DNA of 64,000 nucleotides from Rhodanobacter humi (lineage in GTDB: Bacteria; Pseudomonadota; Gammaproteobacteria; Xanthomonadales; Rhodanobacteraceae): assembly GCF_041107455.1 (NCBI RefSeq), contig NZ_JBGBPY010000001.1, positions 4,023,705-4,087,704 on the forward strand, given 5' to 3'. Both the position numbers and the translations under genes were made by a program. This document shows positions 8,986 through 17,199 of the stretch, piece after piece (position 1 is the stretch's first letter; every line of letters starts with the position of its first letter). Below the pieces are notes generated by a model. That model was not told the origin of the DNA and searched no databases. It worked only from the letters and a program-made list of their open reading frames with translations.

Positions 8986-9117
8986 GCCGGCCAGCGCTCG
9001 CGGGACACGCCTGCGGGGGCCGGGGCAGAGCAGGGTAAGGCAGGCGCGGACATCGCCGGCACCGGCTGCCAGGCAGTGCCGACGTTGCGACCCGTGACCG
9101 CGGAACGGTCGGCCGCG

Positions 9118-9609
9118 TTACCGGCAAACCAGCACCGGCACCCGGCTTCCCGCCAGCACCTTCTGCGTCTCGCTGCCGAGGATGAGCCGGTCCAGCCCGT
9201 GCCGGCCGTGCGAGGCCATCACGATCAGGTCGCAGTGATGCTCATCGACCGCTTTCAGGATGGCGTCGTGGGGCTGCTCGCCGAAGGCGAAGTGGCTTTC
9301 GCAGGACACTCCAGCTTCCCTTGCCAGCGCCTTGGCCGTGTCCAGGTAACGCGATGCAATCTGCGGTGCCTCCTGGCTGTAGCGCAGTTCCGCGGCGGCG
9401 AGGAATTCGGTCATGTAGGCGATGGTATTGAAGGGCGGTACCGCATGCAGCGCCACGACCGTGCTGCAAAGAGGCTTGGCCAATTCCAGCCCGATGCGGA
9501 AGGCGTGCAACGACAGCTCCGAACCGTCGATGGGCAGCAGGATGCGATGGAACGGTGCCTTCGACGACGCGACGGCAGGCTCGGGGCGGGTGGAAGTTCC
9601 GGACGTCAT
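9118..9609 (-). CDS. Universal stress protein, single domain
   Basis: 163-residue UspA-fold protein: N-terminal ILLPIDGSELS, C-terminal loop MASHGRHGLDRLILGSETQKVL and VPVLVCR end. Start at 9609 (MTSGTSTRP) follows GGAGACC; the longer open frame to 9705 would run through the FNR-type box at 9692 and is rejected. Transcribed divergently from the small membrane protein/USP pair at 9987-10653. Two FNR-type boxes (9692, 9738) lie in the shared region. Confidence 0.92.
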   Translation of the reverse strand: MTSGTSTRPEPAVASSKAPFHRILLPIDGSELSLHAFRIGLELAKPLCSTVVALHAVPPFNTIAYMTEFLAAAELRYSQEAPQIASRYLDTAKALAREAGVSCESHFAFGEQPHDAILKAVDEHHCDLIVMASHGRHGLDRLILGSETQKVLAGSRVPVLVCR

Positions 9610-9691
9610 GGACAGGTCTCCAGTGTGATCACGTTCCGCACGCGAGTGCGTGCATCCCACTCGCATGTTGGAACACGTGTCTTCCGGTGTA

Positions 9692-9705
9692 TTGAGCGAC
9701 ATCAA
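9692..9705. promoter_or_regulatory. FNR/ANR-type box upstream of the 9118 USP
   Basis: TTGAGCGACATCAA; both half-sites are present with one substitution (TTGAG). It is 83 bp upstream of the minus-strand USP start and appears dedicated to that gene, the neighbouring box at 9738 serving the plus-strand genes. Confidence 0.65.
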
Positions 9706-9737
9706 GTCGGCCGCTGCCGGGCATGCCCCGCATCCGG

Positions 9738-9751
9738 TTGACTAGGATCAA
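9738..9751. promoter_or_regulatory. FNR/ANR-type box upstream of the 9987-10653 genes
   Basis: TTGACTAGGATCAA. TAGCCT about 31 bp downstream of its centre could be the -10 element for the plus-strand small membrane protein and USP. The leader to the first start (9987) is about 200 bp and holds no convincing gene. Confidence 0.7.
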
Positions 9752-9986
9752 CATGCCCGTGTCGCGACCCGCCTAGCCTGAAATCCCGGGATGAGGAGTG
9801 CAGCACCATGGTCGCATCGCATCGGCCAGCAACGAAGAGATGCGTGATGGAAGGCATGCGGTGCTTCCGCTGCGGATGCCTCCACCGGCTGCACGCATGG
9901 CTTGCGTGCAAAGCCCGCGCTCCGTTGCCGATACTGGCGCGAGGCGAAACGCGGAGGCCAGCCGAGATCCATCGGCAGGACGTGCG

Positions 9987-10175
9987 ATGAAAACCTCATC
10001 GGCTCCGCCGGCGTTCTCTCCACTTTCCGTCTGCCTGCTGGTGGTGGCTGCGGCCAGTGCCTTGTTCAGCCTGGTCAGGGACGAATTTCCCACCCTCTGG
10101 ACGGGTGCGGCATGGGTCTGCGGGATCAGCGTGCTGGCACTGCTGGGCAGCCTGATGCGCGACGCACGCAGGTGA
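9987..10175 (+). CDS. Small two-helix membrane protein, unknown
   Basis: 62 residues with two hydrophobic segments (about 11-28 and 38-55) joined by a short charged turn (VRDEFPTLW), ending in RDARR. GGCAGGA is 6 bp before the ATG at 9987. It precedes the USP gene at 10216 by 40 bp, so both are probably co-transcribed from the 9738 FNR-type promoter. I recognise no family. It could be a small helper of the stress response membrane machinery, but this is a guess. Confidence 0.6.
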   Translation: MKTSSAPPAFSPLSVCLLVVAAASALFSLVRDEFPTLWTGAAWVCGISVLALLGSLMRDARR

Positions 10176-10215
10176 TGCAAGGCCCGACAGGCTTCCAACT
10201 CGAACAACACAGACC

Positions 10216-10653
10216 ATGTTCAAGAACATCCTGCTTCCAGTCGACGATTCGGAACCCTCCCTGCATGCGGCCCGCCTCGGCATCGCGCTGGCCGGGCAGC
10301 TCGGCGCGGCAGTGCATGCGCACCACGTGCTGGCGCCGCTGGCAGCCGTGGCCTACCTGTCCGACCTGATCCGGAGCGCGCCGGACGACTACCGGCGCGA
10401 GGCCATCGACCGGGCGCAGCGGCATATCGGTGCGGTCCGCGCGCTGGCCGAGGAGGCCGGCGTACCGTTCGAAGGCAGCTACGAATTCGACCATCACCCC
10501 AGCAATTCCATCATCGGCGCCGTCAGGCAATACGGTTGCGACCTGATCGTGATGGGCAGCCATGGCCGCACCGGCCTGGACCGCCTGCTGATCGGCAGCG
10601 AGACCAGCCGGGTGCTGGGCTGCGCCGATATCCCGGTGATGGTCTGTCGTTGA
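10216..10653 (+). CDS. Universal stress protein, single domain
   Basis: 145-residue UspA-type protein. It begins MFKNILLPVDDSEPS and has a complete ATP-loop motif GSHGRTGLDRLLIGSET (G-2x-G-9x-GS), so unlike the two other single-domain USPs here it has the full glycine set. Ends VPVMVCR-like (IPVMVCR). No clear Shine-Dalgarno precedes the ATG, so it may depend on translation of the small membrane protein upstream. Confidence 0.93.
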   Translation: MFKNILLPVDDSEPSLHAARLGIALAGQLGAAVHAHHVLAPLAAVAYLSDLIRSAPDDYRREAIDRAQRHIGAVRALAEEAGVPFEGSYEFDHHPSNSIIGAVRQYGCDLIVMGSHGRTGLDRLLIGSETSRVLGCADIPVMVCR

Positions 10654-10679
10654 CGTACAGGTGTTGCGGCGCCGCCGGT

Positions 10680-11564
10680 TCAGTGCTGCATGAACACCGG
10701 CATGTCAGCATTCGCCATGACATGCCGCGTCGCCCCTCCCAGCAAGCGCTCGCGGATGCGTGAGCGCCCGTAGGCTCCCATCACCAGCAGGTCGGCGCGC
10801 AGCACATGCGCATGGCGTAGCAGGGCAAGGCCCGCTTCGTCGGGGGGCACCTGGATGTGGTGGAGTTTCGCTGCGACGCCGTGCCGCACGAGGTAGGCGA
10901 ACGGATCGGGCTCGGCCACGCCTGTGCTGTGCTCATCGGGCGTGCGCAGCTCGCCGTTGACGAGGACCACCTGTCGGGCGAGCCGCAGCAGGGGCAGGGC
11001 GCTGCGCAAGGCGCGGGTCGATTCGAAGCTGCCGTTCCAGCCGATCACGATGCGGTCGAACGCCAGGCTGCCGCTCCAGCGCGGCGGCAGCAGGATGCAG
11101 GGCAACCGGGCGCTCAGCAGCCCTTCGGCGAGTACGTCGAAAATGTGCGCCGCGTCGACGATGTCGCGTTCGATCACGGCAAGGTCGTGCCACGCTCCGA
11201 GATGACGGAGCGTGGGGGCTATCGGTGTGCGTGTCACGGCCCAGGACGCATGGGCCACGCCGCGCTCCAAGGCGAACTGGGCGAACGCGAGCGACTCGTC
11301 GGGCCGCTCGTACTCCGATTCGCCCGGTGGCTCCGCAATCGCTGGGGCCGACTCGGCGGGGCGCTGCTCACGCAGGTCGACCGGCACGTAGCAGGCGGTG
11401 AGGTCCGCATTCCAGCGCGAGGCGATCTCCACTGCGGCCAGCAACGCCGGGCTCCACGGCCCGCTGGAAGTCACCAGTGCCAGCACGTCGCGAAAGCCCA
11501 GGGTTGGAGTCGCCGCCTGTTGCGACGAGGCCCGCGGGACCGCACGGGATTCATCGATGAGCAT
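10680..11564 (-). CDS. Universal stress protein, tandem domain
   Basis: 294 residues with two Usp domains. The N-terminal one (about 25-145) is degenerate and lacks a nucleotide loop. The C-terminal one (about 155-294) has IVIGWNGSFESTRAL and VMGAYGRSRIRERLLGGATRHV, with GG instead of GS at the end of the loop. Start at 11564 (MLIDESRAV) is preferred over 11570 because GGGAGG then has a 7-bp spacing. Transcribed after the acetyltransferase gene, 32 bp downstream of its stop, so both probably belong to one unit from the 12251 FNR-type box. Confidence 0.9.
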   Translation of the reverse strand: MLIDESRAVPRASSQQAATPTLGFRDVLALVTSSGPWSPALLAAVEIASRWNADLTACYVPVDLREQRPAESAPAIAEPPGESEYERPDESLAFAQFALERGVAHASWAVTRTPIAPTLRHLGAWHDLAVIERDIVDAAHIFDVLAEGLLSARLPCILLPPRWSGSLAFDRIVIGWNGSFESTRALRSALPLLRLARQVVLVNGELRTPDEHSTGVAEPDPFAYLVRHGVAAKLHHIQVPPDEAGLALLRHAHVLRADLLVMGAYGRSRIRERLLGGATRHVMANADMPVFMQH

Positions 11565-11596
11565 GATCATGCCTCCCGCATCCGGAGCCGGATGCG

Positions 11597-12169
11597 TCAC
11601 AGCGCGAGCGAATAGACCACCGTCTTCGGGTCCTCCGGATGCGGCTCGCAGGTGAAACCGAGGTAATGGGCCAACTCGCGCATCGGTTCGTTGCCGACAT
11701 CGTCGATCGAGAACATGCGGGCAAGCTTCTGCTTGCGGGCGACATCGATGAGATGCTGCATCAGCAGCACGGCCAGGCCGCGGTGACGCCAGTCGTCGGC
11801 GACGGTGACGGCGCATTCGCATTGGCGATCGTCGCCAGTGGTGGAATAGCGGCTGATGCCCACCTCGCGCAGTTCGCCATCGTCGTGCGCAAAGGCCGCG
11901 AAAGCCATGTCGTGCACGTAGTCGACGTGCATCAGGTGGTCGAGCATGGCCTTGTCGGGTACCTTGAAATCGCCCAGGAAGCGGAAGCGCCGCGCCTCGG
12001 GCGAGAGACGCCGGATGAGCGCCTCTTCCATGGCGCGGTCCTCGAGCCGAAGCGGGCGCACCAGCACGCGAGTGCCGTCGCGCAGGGATTCGATCCAGTG
12101 ATTGCCTTCGAGGGCGGCAGGTGCCGCTCCGGCGGTAGCGTTGCCTGATGAATCAGTCGTGGTTGTCAT
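11597..12169 (-). CDS. GNAT-family N-acetyltransferase
   Basis: 190-residue acetyl-CoA-dependent acetyltransferase: N-terminal RDGTRVLVRPLRLEDR strand, and the acetyl-CoA-binding motif A region VADDWRHRGLAVLLMQHLIDVARKQ (pattern R-x-x-G-x-A/G) near 125-150. The N-terminal form resembles the GNAT domain of Pat-type protein lysine acetyltransferases, but no regulatory or NDP-forming CoA-ligase domain is attached. Substrate unknown. It lies between a tandem USP and the divergent FNR-box region; acetylation of proteins as acetyl-CoA or acetyl phosphate rises would fit, but is inference. Confidence 0.85.
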   Translation of the reverse strand: MTTTTDSSGNATAGAAPAALEGNHWIESLRDGTRVLVRPLRLEDRAMEEALIRRLSPEARRFRFLGDFKVPDKAMLDHLMHVDYVHDMAFAAFAHDDGELREVGISRYSTTGDDRQCECAVTVADDWRHRGLAVLLMQHLIDVARKQKLARMFSIDDVGNEPMRELAHYLGFTCEPHPEDPKTVVYSLAL

Positions 12170-12250
12170 GGTGATGGCCTCGCTGGTAGGGCGGAACGCC
12201 CGCGATGGCGGGGTTCCACGAGCTTTCTAGCGAACCGGTGGCGTCGCCAC

Positions 12251-12264
12251 TTGATGACGATCAA
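12251..12264. promoter_or_regulatory. FNR/ANR-type box, perfect (acetyltransferase side)
   Basis: TTGATGACGATCAA, a perfect TTGAT-N4-ATCAA. On the minus strand CTAGAA (12225-12230) lies about 31 bp from its centre, fitting activation toward the acetyltransferase (start 12169) and the tandem USP behind it. Confidence 0.85.
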
Positions 12265-12320
12265 CTCAAGCGGAGGTGGCACGGTGCGCAAGCATTCCAG
12301 CCGGCACCCGGCCGCTTCGG

Positions 12321-12334
12321 TTGATTTGCATCAA
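12321..12334. promoter_or_regulatory. FNR/ANR-type box, perfect (12393 USP side)
   Basis: TTGATTTGCATCAA, a perfect TTGAT-N4-ATCAA, 59 bp before the tandem USP start at 12393. With the 12251 box it forms a pair of perfect sites in one divergent region, apparently one for each direction. Confidence 0.85.
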
Positions 12335-12392
12335 CACCGGGCGAAGGGCGCCTGCGCGAGCATGCGCTCATGCAAGGCCACCGGACGCCTCC

Positions 12393-13196
12393 ATGTTCGA
12401 GATCCTCGTCAATGTCGAAGAGATGGTGGACAGCAGTCCGGTTGTGCAGGTCGGCCTCGCCCTGGCCGGTCGCCACGACGCCTACGTGACGGGTCTGCAC
12501 ATCGTGGGAGTCTTCCCCTCATCGATGTATCTGCCCGACATCATGACCGAGCTGGTCACCGAGGAATACCAGGCCAGGCAATGCGACGCCTGGTGGATGG
12601 AGCAGTGCCGCAAGCATGGGCTGAGGGGTGCCTGGGAAGTGATTCGCGGCGTCTACGTGTCCGCGCTGGCGCGCCGTTCCTGCATGGCCGACATCACGGT
12701 GAGCCAGCTGCCGCCGTCGCATCCGTCGCATCTGGTCGGGATGGACGATGTCACCAGGGCACTGTTCTCGGCCGCATCGCCGATGCTGCTTGTGCCGCCC
12801 GACTGGAATGGCCATTTCAGTCCGGAGCGGATCCTGGTGGCCTGGAACAGCACCCAGGAATCGATGCGCGCGCTGCGCGCCGCGCTGCCGTTGCTGCGCG
12901 AGGCCGGGATGGTGCGCCTGATCGACGGCGCGCAGGACACGCTCCCCGGCATTTCGCCACCGCCGCTGCCAGTGCGCGACTGGCTGGTCCGGCAAGGCGT
13001 GTCCCTGCAATCGATCCATCCGTTCCCCGACGCGAGCGACGTCGGCGAGGAACTGCTCAGCCATGCCTATGCGATGCATGCCGACCTGCTGGTGATGGGT
13101 GCGTGGGGGCACTCGCGGATCGGCGAGCTGATCCTGGGCGGCACCACCCGCCATGTGCTGGAGCACGCCAGGCTGCCGCTGCTGCTGGCGCATTGA
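12393..13196 (+). CDS. Universal stress protein, tandem domain
   Basis: 267 residues with two Usp repeats. The C-terminal one has ILVAWNSTQESMRALRAALPLL and the loop VMGAWGHSRIGELILGGTTRHV. The N-terminal repeat starts MFEILVNVEEM and lacks the loop. Start at 12393 is the first ATG consistent with the family N-terminus; the longer open frame would cross the 12321 FNR-type box. About 60 bp leader. Confidence 0.9.
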   Translation: MFEILVNVEEMVDSSPVVQVGLALAGRHDAYVTGLHIVGVFPSSMYLPDIMTELVTEEYQARQCDAWWMEQCRKHGLRGAWEVIRGVYVSALARRSCMADITVSQLPPSHPSHLVGMDDVTRALFSAASPMLLVPPDWNGHFSPERILVAWNSTQESMRALRAALPLLREAGMVRLIDGAQDTLPGISPPPLPVRDWLVRQGVSLQSIHPFPDASDVGEELLSHAYAMHADLLVMGAWGHSRIGELILGGTTRHVLEHARLPLLLAH

Positions 13197-13321
13197 GGCG
13201 CGCGCAGGTTTGCTCCGACATGCCGCATCCGTAGATTTCGGGTTCGCCGACCGCGACATCCGCCGCCCGTGCCGCCAATCTCGCCAGCACGCCCACGACG
13301 ACACCCGGGCGAGCATCGCAA

Positions 13322-13335
13322 TTGACTTGCCTCAA
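13322..13335. promoter_or_regulatory. FNR/ANR-type box upstream of the 13370/MaoC-Pta genes
   Basis: TTGACTTGCCTCAA, two substitutions from consensus. TCTAGA (13356-13361) is about 31 bp beyond its centre and could be the -10 element. If so, transcription would start near or at the ATG of the 46-codon ORF at 13370, which would then be leaderless or nearly so. Confidence 0.6.
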
Positions 13336-13369
13336 ATCCACAGTGCCGCTTGCTGTCTAGAGTGCCGAC

Positions 13370-13510
13370 ATGGAGAACGCAGCGATACCGGTGACCGGTC
13401 CATGCACGACCTTCGACGAAGGAAACGCCTGCATCGCCGCAGCCGCGTTGATGACTGGCGGCCATGTCGCGATGAATGGCGCCGACATGCGTATCCGGGA
13501 ACTGCCATGA
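13370..13510 (+). CDS. Candidate 46-residue small protein, translationally coupled to the MaoC-Pta gene
   Basis: MENAAIPVTGPCTTFDEGNA..., 46 residues, no recognised family. Its stop overlaps the start of the next gene as ATGA (13507-13510), the usual sign of translational coupling. No Shine-Dalgarno is evident, and the predicted transcription start falls close to its ATG. It could be a real small protein or a leader peptide controlling the downstream gene, or a chance ORF in GC-rich DNA. Confidence 0.4.
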   Translation: MENAAIPVTGPCTTFDEGNACIAAAALMTGGHVAMNGADMRIRELP

Positions 13511-14913
13511 ATGCCGTCACTGCGGATGCTCCCGCATGCGTGGAAAACCGGACCTTCGACGAGATCCGGATCGGCGACAGCGCGCATCTCACGCGCACGC
13601 TGACCCAGCGGGACATCGACTTGTTCGCCGCGATGTCCGGTGACGCGAATCCGGCCGAAGAGGCGCCGGACCCTGCGCGCAGCGAGCTGTTCCATCACGT
13701 CGTGGCGCACGGCATGTGGAGCGGCGCACTGATTTCGGCCGTACTGGGCACCCGGCTGCCGGGGCCAGGCACGATCCAACTGTCGCAGGACCTGCACTTC
13801 CATGCACCGGTCAACCTAGGCGACACCATCGACGTGAGCGTGACCGTCAGCGGCAAGGAGCCGCTGGACCGGCGCGTGCGCTTCCATTGCCGCGTGCGCA
13901 ACCAGCTCGGCGTGGACGTGGTCCTCGGCGAGGCGGAAGTGCAGGCGCCTGCCGAGAAGATCCGCTGCGCGCCGGCCGATCTGCCCGCGGTCCAGGTCGC
14001 CGGCCACCGGCGTTTCCGGCAGTTGCGCGCGCGGGTTGCGGGCAACCCGGTGTTGCCCACGGCGATCGTCCATCCTTGTGACGCGGCTTCGATCACGGCC
14101 GCGGTCGAGGCCGCGTCACAAGGGTTGATCGAGCCCGTACTGATCGGGCCGGCCGCCAGGATCAGGGCCACTGCTCGGCAGGCTGCCCTGGACATCGCGC
14201 CGTACCGGCTGGTCGATACGCCGCACAGCCACGCCGCCGCCGCACAGGCGGTGGCCATGGTGAGCGACGGGGAGGTGCGGCTGCTGATGAAAGGCTCGCT
14301 GCATACGGACGAGCTGATGCACGCGGTGCTGGCCAACGCCGGCCTGCGCACGGGTCGCCGACTCAGCCACGTTTACGTGATGGACGTGCCCAGCTACGAG
14401 CGGCTGCTGCTGGTCACTGATGCGGCCATCAACATCGCACCCTCACTGGTCGACAAGCGCGACATCATCCAGAACGCGATCGACCTGGCGCGCGTGCTCG
14501 GCATTGCCACACCCAGGGTGGCCGTGCTGTCGGCGGTGGAAACGGTGAACCCGGCGATGCCTTCCACCCTGGATGCCGCGGCGCTGTGCAAGATGGCCGA
14601 GCGCGGCCAGATCACCGGCGGCATCGTCGATGGTCCGCTGGGCTTCGACAACGCGATCAGCCCGCTGGCGGCGCGGGAGAAAGGCATTCGTTCCGCCGTG
14701 GCCGGCAGCGCCGACATCCTGGTCGTGCCCGACCTGGAGTCGGGCAACATGCTCGCCAAGCAGCTGACGTTCCTCGCCGGTGCCGACGCCGCCGGCGTGG
14801 TGATGGGCGCGCGGGTGCCGATCATCCTCACCAGCCGCGCCGACACGCCGCGCACGCGCATCGCCTCGTGCGTGGTGGCGGCCCTGCTGGCGCAGGCGAA
14901 GCAGACAGGCTAG
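13507..14913 (+). CDS. MaoC-like hydratase / phosphate acetyl(butyryl)transferase fusion
   Basis: 468 residues. Residues 1-150 form a MaoC hot-dog domain (IGDSAHLTRTLTQRDIDLFAAMSGDANP, then H-x-x-x-x-H region VVAHGMWSGALIS and GTIQLSQDLHFHAPVNLGDTI). Residues 160-468 form a Pta/Ptb phosphotransacylase (VHPCDAASITAAVEAA, LMKGSLHTDELMHAVL, GPLGFDNAISPLAAREKGI, GNMLAKQLTFLAGADAAGVVMGA). Known family reaction of the C-terminal part: acetyl phosphate + CoA to acetyl-CoA + phosphate. The MaoC domain may hydrate enoyl-CoA or only bind acyl-CoA. With phosphoketolase at the left edge this gives an acetyl-phosphate to acetyl-CoA route; no acetate kinase gene is in the window. Confidence 0.92.
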   Translation: MNAVTADAPACVENRTFDEIRIGDSAHLTRTLTQRDIDLFAAMSGDANPAEEAPDPARSELFHHVVAHGMWSGALISAVLGTRLPGPGTIQLSQDLHFHAPVNLGDTIDVSVTVSGKEPLDRRVRFHCRVRNQLGVDVVLGEAEVQAPAEKIRCAPADLPAVQVAGHRRFRQLRARVAGNPVLPTAIVHPCDAASITAAVEAASQGLIEPVLIGPAARIRATARQAALDIAPYRLVDTPHSHAAAAQAVAMVSDGEVRLLMKGSLHTDELMHAVLANAGLRTGRRLSHVYVMDVPSYERLLLVTDAAINIAPSLVDKRDIIQNAIDLARVLGIATPRVAVLSAVETVNPAMPSTLDAAALCKMAERGQITGGIVDGPLGFDNAISPLAAREKGIRSAVAGSADILVVPDLESGNMLAKQLTFLAGADAAGVVMGARVPIILTSRADTPRTRIASCVVAALLAQAKQTG

Positions 14914-14945
14914 GCGGACAACGGATCATGCCATTGGAGCCCGCC

Positions 14946-15191
14946 ATGAGTGCGTCGGCCCGCGATGTCGCTACCTGTCCCGACTCCGGCGCAGCCTTTG
15001 CGTCGCTTGCGTCCTGCACGCCGTTCGCGCTGTTCGCACTGCTGGGCGCGCCAGTCGCATGGTGGTCGGACGCGATGTTCGGTTTCTGCGGTGCGCTTGT
15101 CGACGTGACGGTCAGCGCGATGACCTATCCGTACGAACTGCCCGGACCAGACGTGGCAATGCCGCAGGAGCAGCACTGTCCGCCTGGGTGA
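14946..15191 (+). CDS. Small hypothetical protein
   Basis: 81 residues from MSASARDV (TGGAG 7 bp upstream; an in-frame ATG at 14928 is an alternative). One hydrophobic stretch around FALFALLGAPVAWWSDAMFGFCGALVDVTVSAM, then a polar tail. No family recognised. It follows the MaoC-Pta gene by 32 bp and could be co-transcribed with it. Codon use is like the neighbours, but the ORF is short enough that chance cannot be excluded. Confidence 0.45.
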   Translation: MSASARDVATCPDSGAAFASLASCTPFALFALLGAPVAWWSDAMFGFCGALVDVTVSAMTYPYELPGPDVAMPQEQHCPPG

Positions 15192-15296
15192 TGGCGCAGG
15201 GGCGTGCTCCCGTCACCCGGGCCGCCGACGTCCAGCACCCGCGCGACGAGCCCCGATGCGCACCGAAGCATGACAGCCACGTTTTCCGGGAGTCGG

Positions 15297-15310
15297 TTGA
15301 TCTGGCTCAA
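15297..15310. promoter_or_regulatory. FNR/ANR-type box upstream of the 15460 alcohol dehydrogenase
   Basis: TTGATCTGGCTCAA, one substitution from the consensus, 150 bp before the alcohol dehydrogenase start. No good -10 element is seen at the expected spacing. The 268-bp gap before the dehydrogenase holds no other gene. Confidence 0.65.
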
Positions 15311-15459
15311 GCCCGTCGTCGTTTGGCGGTGTTCAACTGCGTTCCGCACCGGGTTCGCCCGCATCCGGAGCGATACGCAGGCAGACGCGGGCGGGGCGGG
15401 AGCGCGGAAGCCCGCGTCCAGGCACCGCCGTTCGGCTCAACACTCGATGGAGACTCCCG

Positions 15460-16497
15460 ATGAAAGCACTCGTCTATCAGGGACCTGGCAAGAAGGCTCT
15501 GGAAGATCGCCCCTTGCCGGAAATCACAGGCCCCGGCGACGCCATCGTGAAGATCGTCAAGACGACGATCTGCGGCACGGATCTGCACATCCTGAAGGGC
15601 GACGTGCCCACCTGCACGCCCGGCCGCATCCTGGGCCATGAAGGTGTGGGCGTGGTCGAAAAGGTGGGGACGGCCGTCGCCGCGTTCCGTCCGGGCGACC
15701 GCGTGCTGATTTCCTGCATCTCGTCCTGCGGCAGATGCGACTACTGCCGCAAGGGCATGTATTCGCACTGCACCACGGGTGGATGGATCCTGGGGAACCG
15801 GATCGACGGCACGCAGGCCGAGTACGTGCGCATTCCCTACGCGGACACCAGCCTCTACCACATTCCCGCCGGTGCCGACGAGGAGGCGCTGGTGATGCTG
15901 AGCGACATCCTGCCGACCGGATTCGAGTGCGGCGTGCTCAATGGCAAGGTCCAGCCCGGCTCCACCGTCGCCATCGTCGGCGCCGGCCCGATCGGGCTGG
16001 CCGCCCTGCTGACCGCGCAGTTCTACTCGCCTGCACAGATCATCATGATCGACCTGGACGACAACCGCCTGGCCGTGGCGAAGCGCTTCGGCGCGACCTC
16101 GACCATCAACAGCCGCGACGGCGGCGTGGCGGAAAAACTCCGTCAGCTGACTGGGAGTGCCGGTGCGGATACCGCGATCGAGGCTGTCGGCGTGCCGGCC
16201 ACGTTCGAGCTGTGCGAAGAACTGGTGGCGCCGGGCGGCATCATCGCGAACATCGGCGTGCATGGCACCAAGGTCGACCTGCATCTGGAAAGCCTGTGGG
16301 ACAGGAACATCGCCATCACCACGCGCCTGGTGGATACCGCGACCACGCCCATGCTGCTGAAGACGGTGCAGGCGGGGAAAATCGACCCCGCCCGGCTGAT
16401 CACGCACCGCTTCAAGCTCGCCGCGATCGACGACGCCTACGACACCTTCGGCCATGCCGCCAGGACCCATGCGCTGAAGGTCATCATCGAGGCATGA
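15460..16497 (+). CDS. Zinc-dependent alcohol dehydrogenase (MDR family)
   Basis: 345-residue medium-chain dehydrogenase. Catalytic-zinc ligands are seen in TTICGTDLHILKG (Cys, with Asp for the usual second position) and GHEGVGVVEKVG (His-Glu). The structural-zinc lobe is CISSCGRCDYCRKGMYSHC (four Cys), and the Rossmann motif is VAIVGAGPIGLAALL with acidic ID at the end of strand 2, indicating NAD(H). Oxidises alcohols or reduces aldehydes; substrate unknown. GGAGA precedes the ATG. Under the FNR-type box at 15297 it would serve as a fermentative aldehyde reductase. Confidence 0.93.
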   Translation: MKALVYQGPGKKALEDRPLPEITGPGDAIVKIVKTTICGTDLHILKGDVPTCTPGRILGHEGVGVVEKVGTAVAAFRPGDRVLISCISSCGRCDYCRKGMYSHCTTGGWILGNRIDGTQAEYVRIPYADTSLYHIPAGADEEALVMLSDILPTGFECGVLNGKVQPGSTVAIVGAGPIGLAALLTAQFYSPAQIIMIDLDDNRLAVAKRFGATSTINSRDGGVAEKLRQLTGSAGADTAIEAVGVPATFELCEELVAPGGIIANIGVHGTKVDLHLESLWDRNIAITTRLVDTATTPMLLKTVQAGKIDPARLITHRFKLAAIDDAYDTFGHAARTHALKVIIEA

Positions 16498-16684
16498 AGC
16501 CGGGGAAAAGGGTGGTCGTTCATCCCCTCGCGTCCGGTTCCATCGCGCCATCGCCGGTTTCCGCGCCATCGCAATCCGGCGAGGCGTCCTCCGGGCGAAG
16601 TCCGGCGTCGCGAACCCGCCGTAGGGCAGATTGGCGCCCTGGGACACGAATTGCACGATGCCTGCCCGTCGGCTTGGCTGGGCC

Positions 16685-17164
16685 TCATCTGTCCGAGCGT
16701 ACGGCCTTCGCGGGAAACGCACGCGGAAAAGCCTCCCGGAGATGCCCGATCAGTGCTTCGGTCGGCAGTGCGGCGAGATCGCTGCCCAGCTCGCCTGCCA
16801 CGCCGGCGGCGGCAGGGTCACCAAGCTGGCCGCGCAGGACGCCCAGGAAACGCGGCGGCGCCACGAGGAACAGGCGTTCGTACCGGTGACGTGCGTTTGC
16901 TTCGAGCAAGTCGGCGACCAGCATGCGCGCAAACGCTCGCGTGCTCTTGTCCCGGCGGCTCGCATGGGGCTCGATCACGTGCCTCGCCGGACCGATGCTG
17001 TCGTGCGTGCGAGGTACGGTGCGGCCCGAACCGCCCCGCGCGGGGAGACCGCGCAAATCGGAGTTGGAGTAGCCGGCCAGTTCCGTCCACGTGCAGGGCG
17101 TACCGGACGCTTCGAACAGGCGGCCGCGCGCGGCATCGCTTACAAGAATCCATGCGGTTGACAT
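16685..17164 (-). CDS. Host-attachment-type protein
   Basis: 159 residues beginning MSTAWILVSDAARGRLFEA, the typical N-terminus of the family named host attachment protein (first noted in Agrobacterium plant attachment; related to the eRF1-like baeRF fold). Middle segments ADLLEANARHRYERLFLVAPPRFLGVLR and the C-terminal helix also fit. Perfect GGAGG 6 bp before the ATG. Molecular function unsettled in the literature. It sits downstream of the tandem USP gene (35 bp) on the same strand, so probably part of the 18174-box unit. The 187-bp gap to the convergent dehydrogenase holds nothing clear. Confidence 0.8.
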   Translation of the reverse strand: MSTAWILVSDAARGRLFEASGTPCTWTELAGYSNSDLRGLPARGGSGRTVPRTHDSIGPARHVIEPHASRRDKSTRAFARMLVADLLEANARHRYERLFLVAPPRFLGVLRGQLGDPAAAGVAGELGSDLAALPTEALIGHLREAFPRAFPAKAVRSDR

Positions 17165-17199
17165 GATCGACCTCCAGGCGGGCAATACGAACTGATGCC

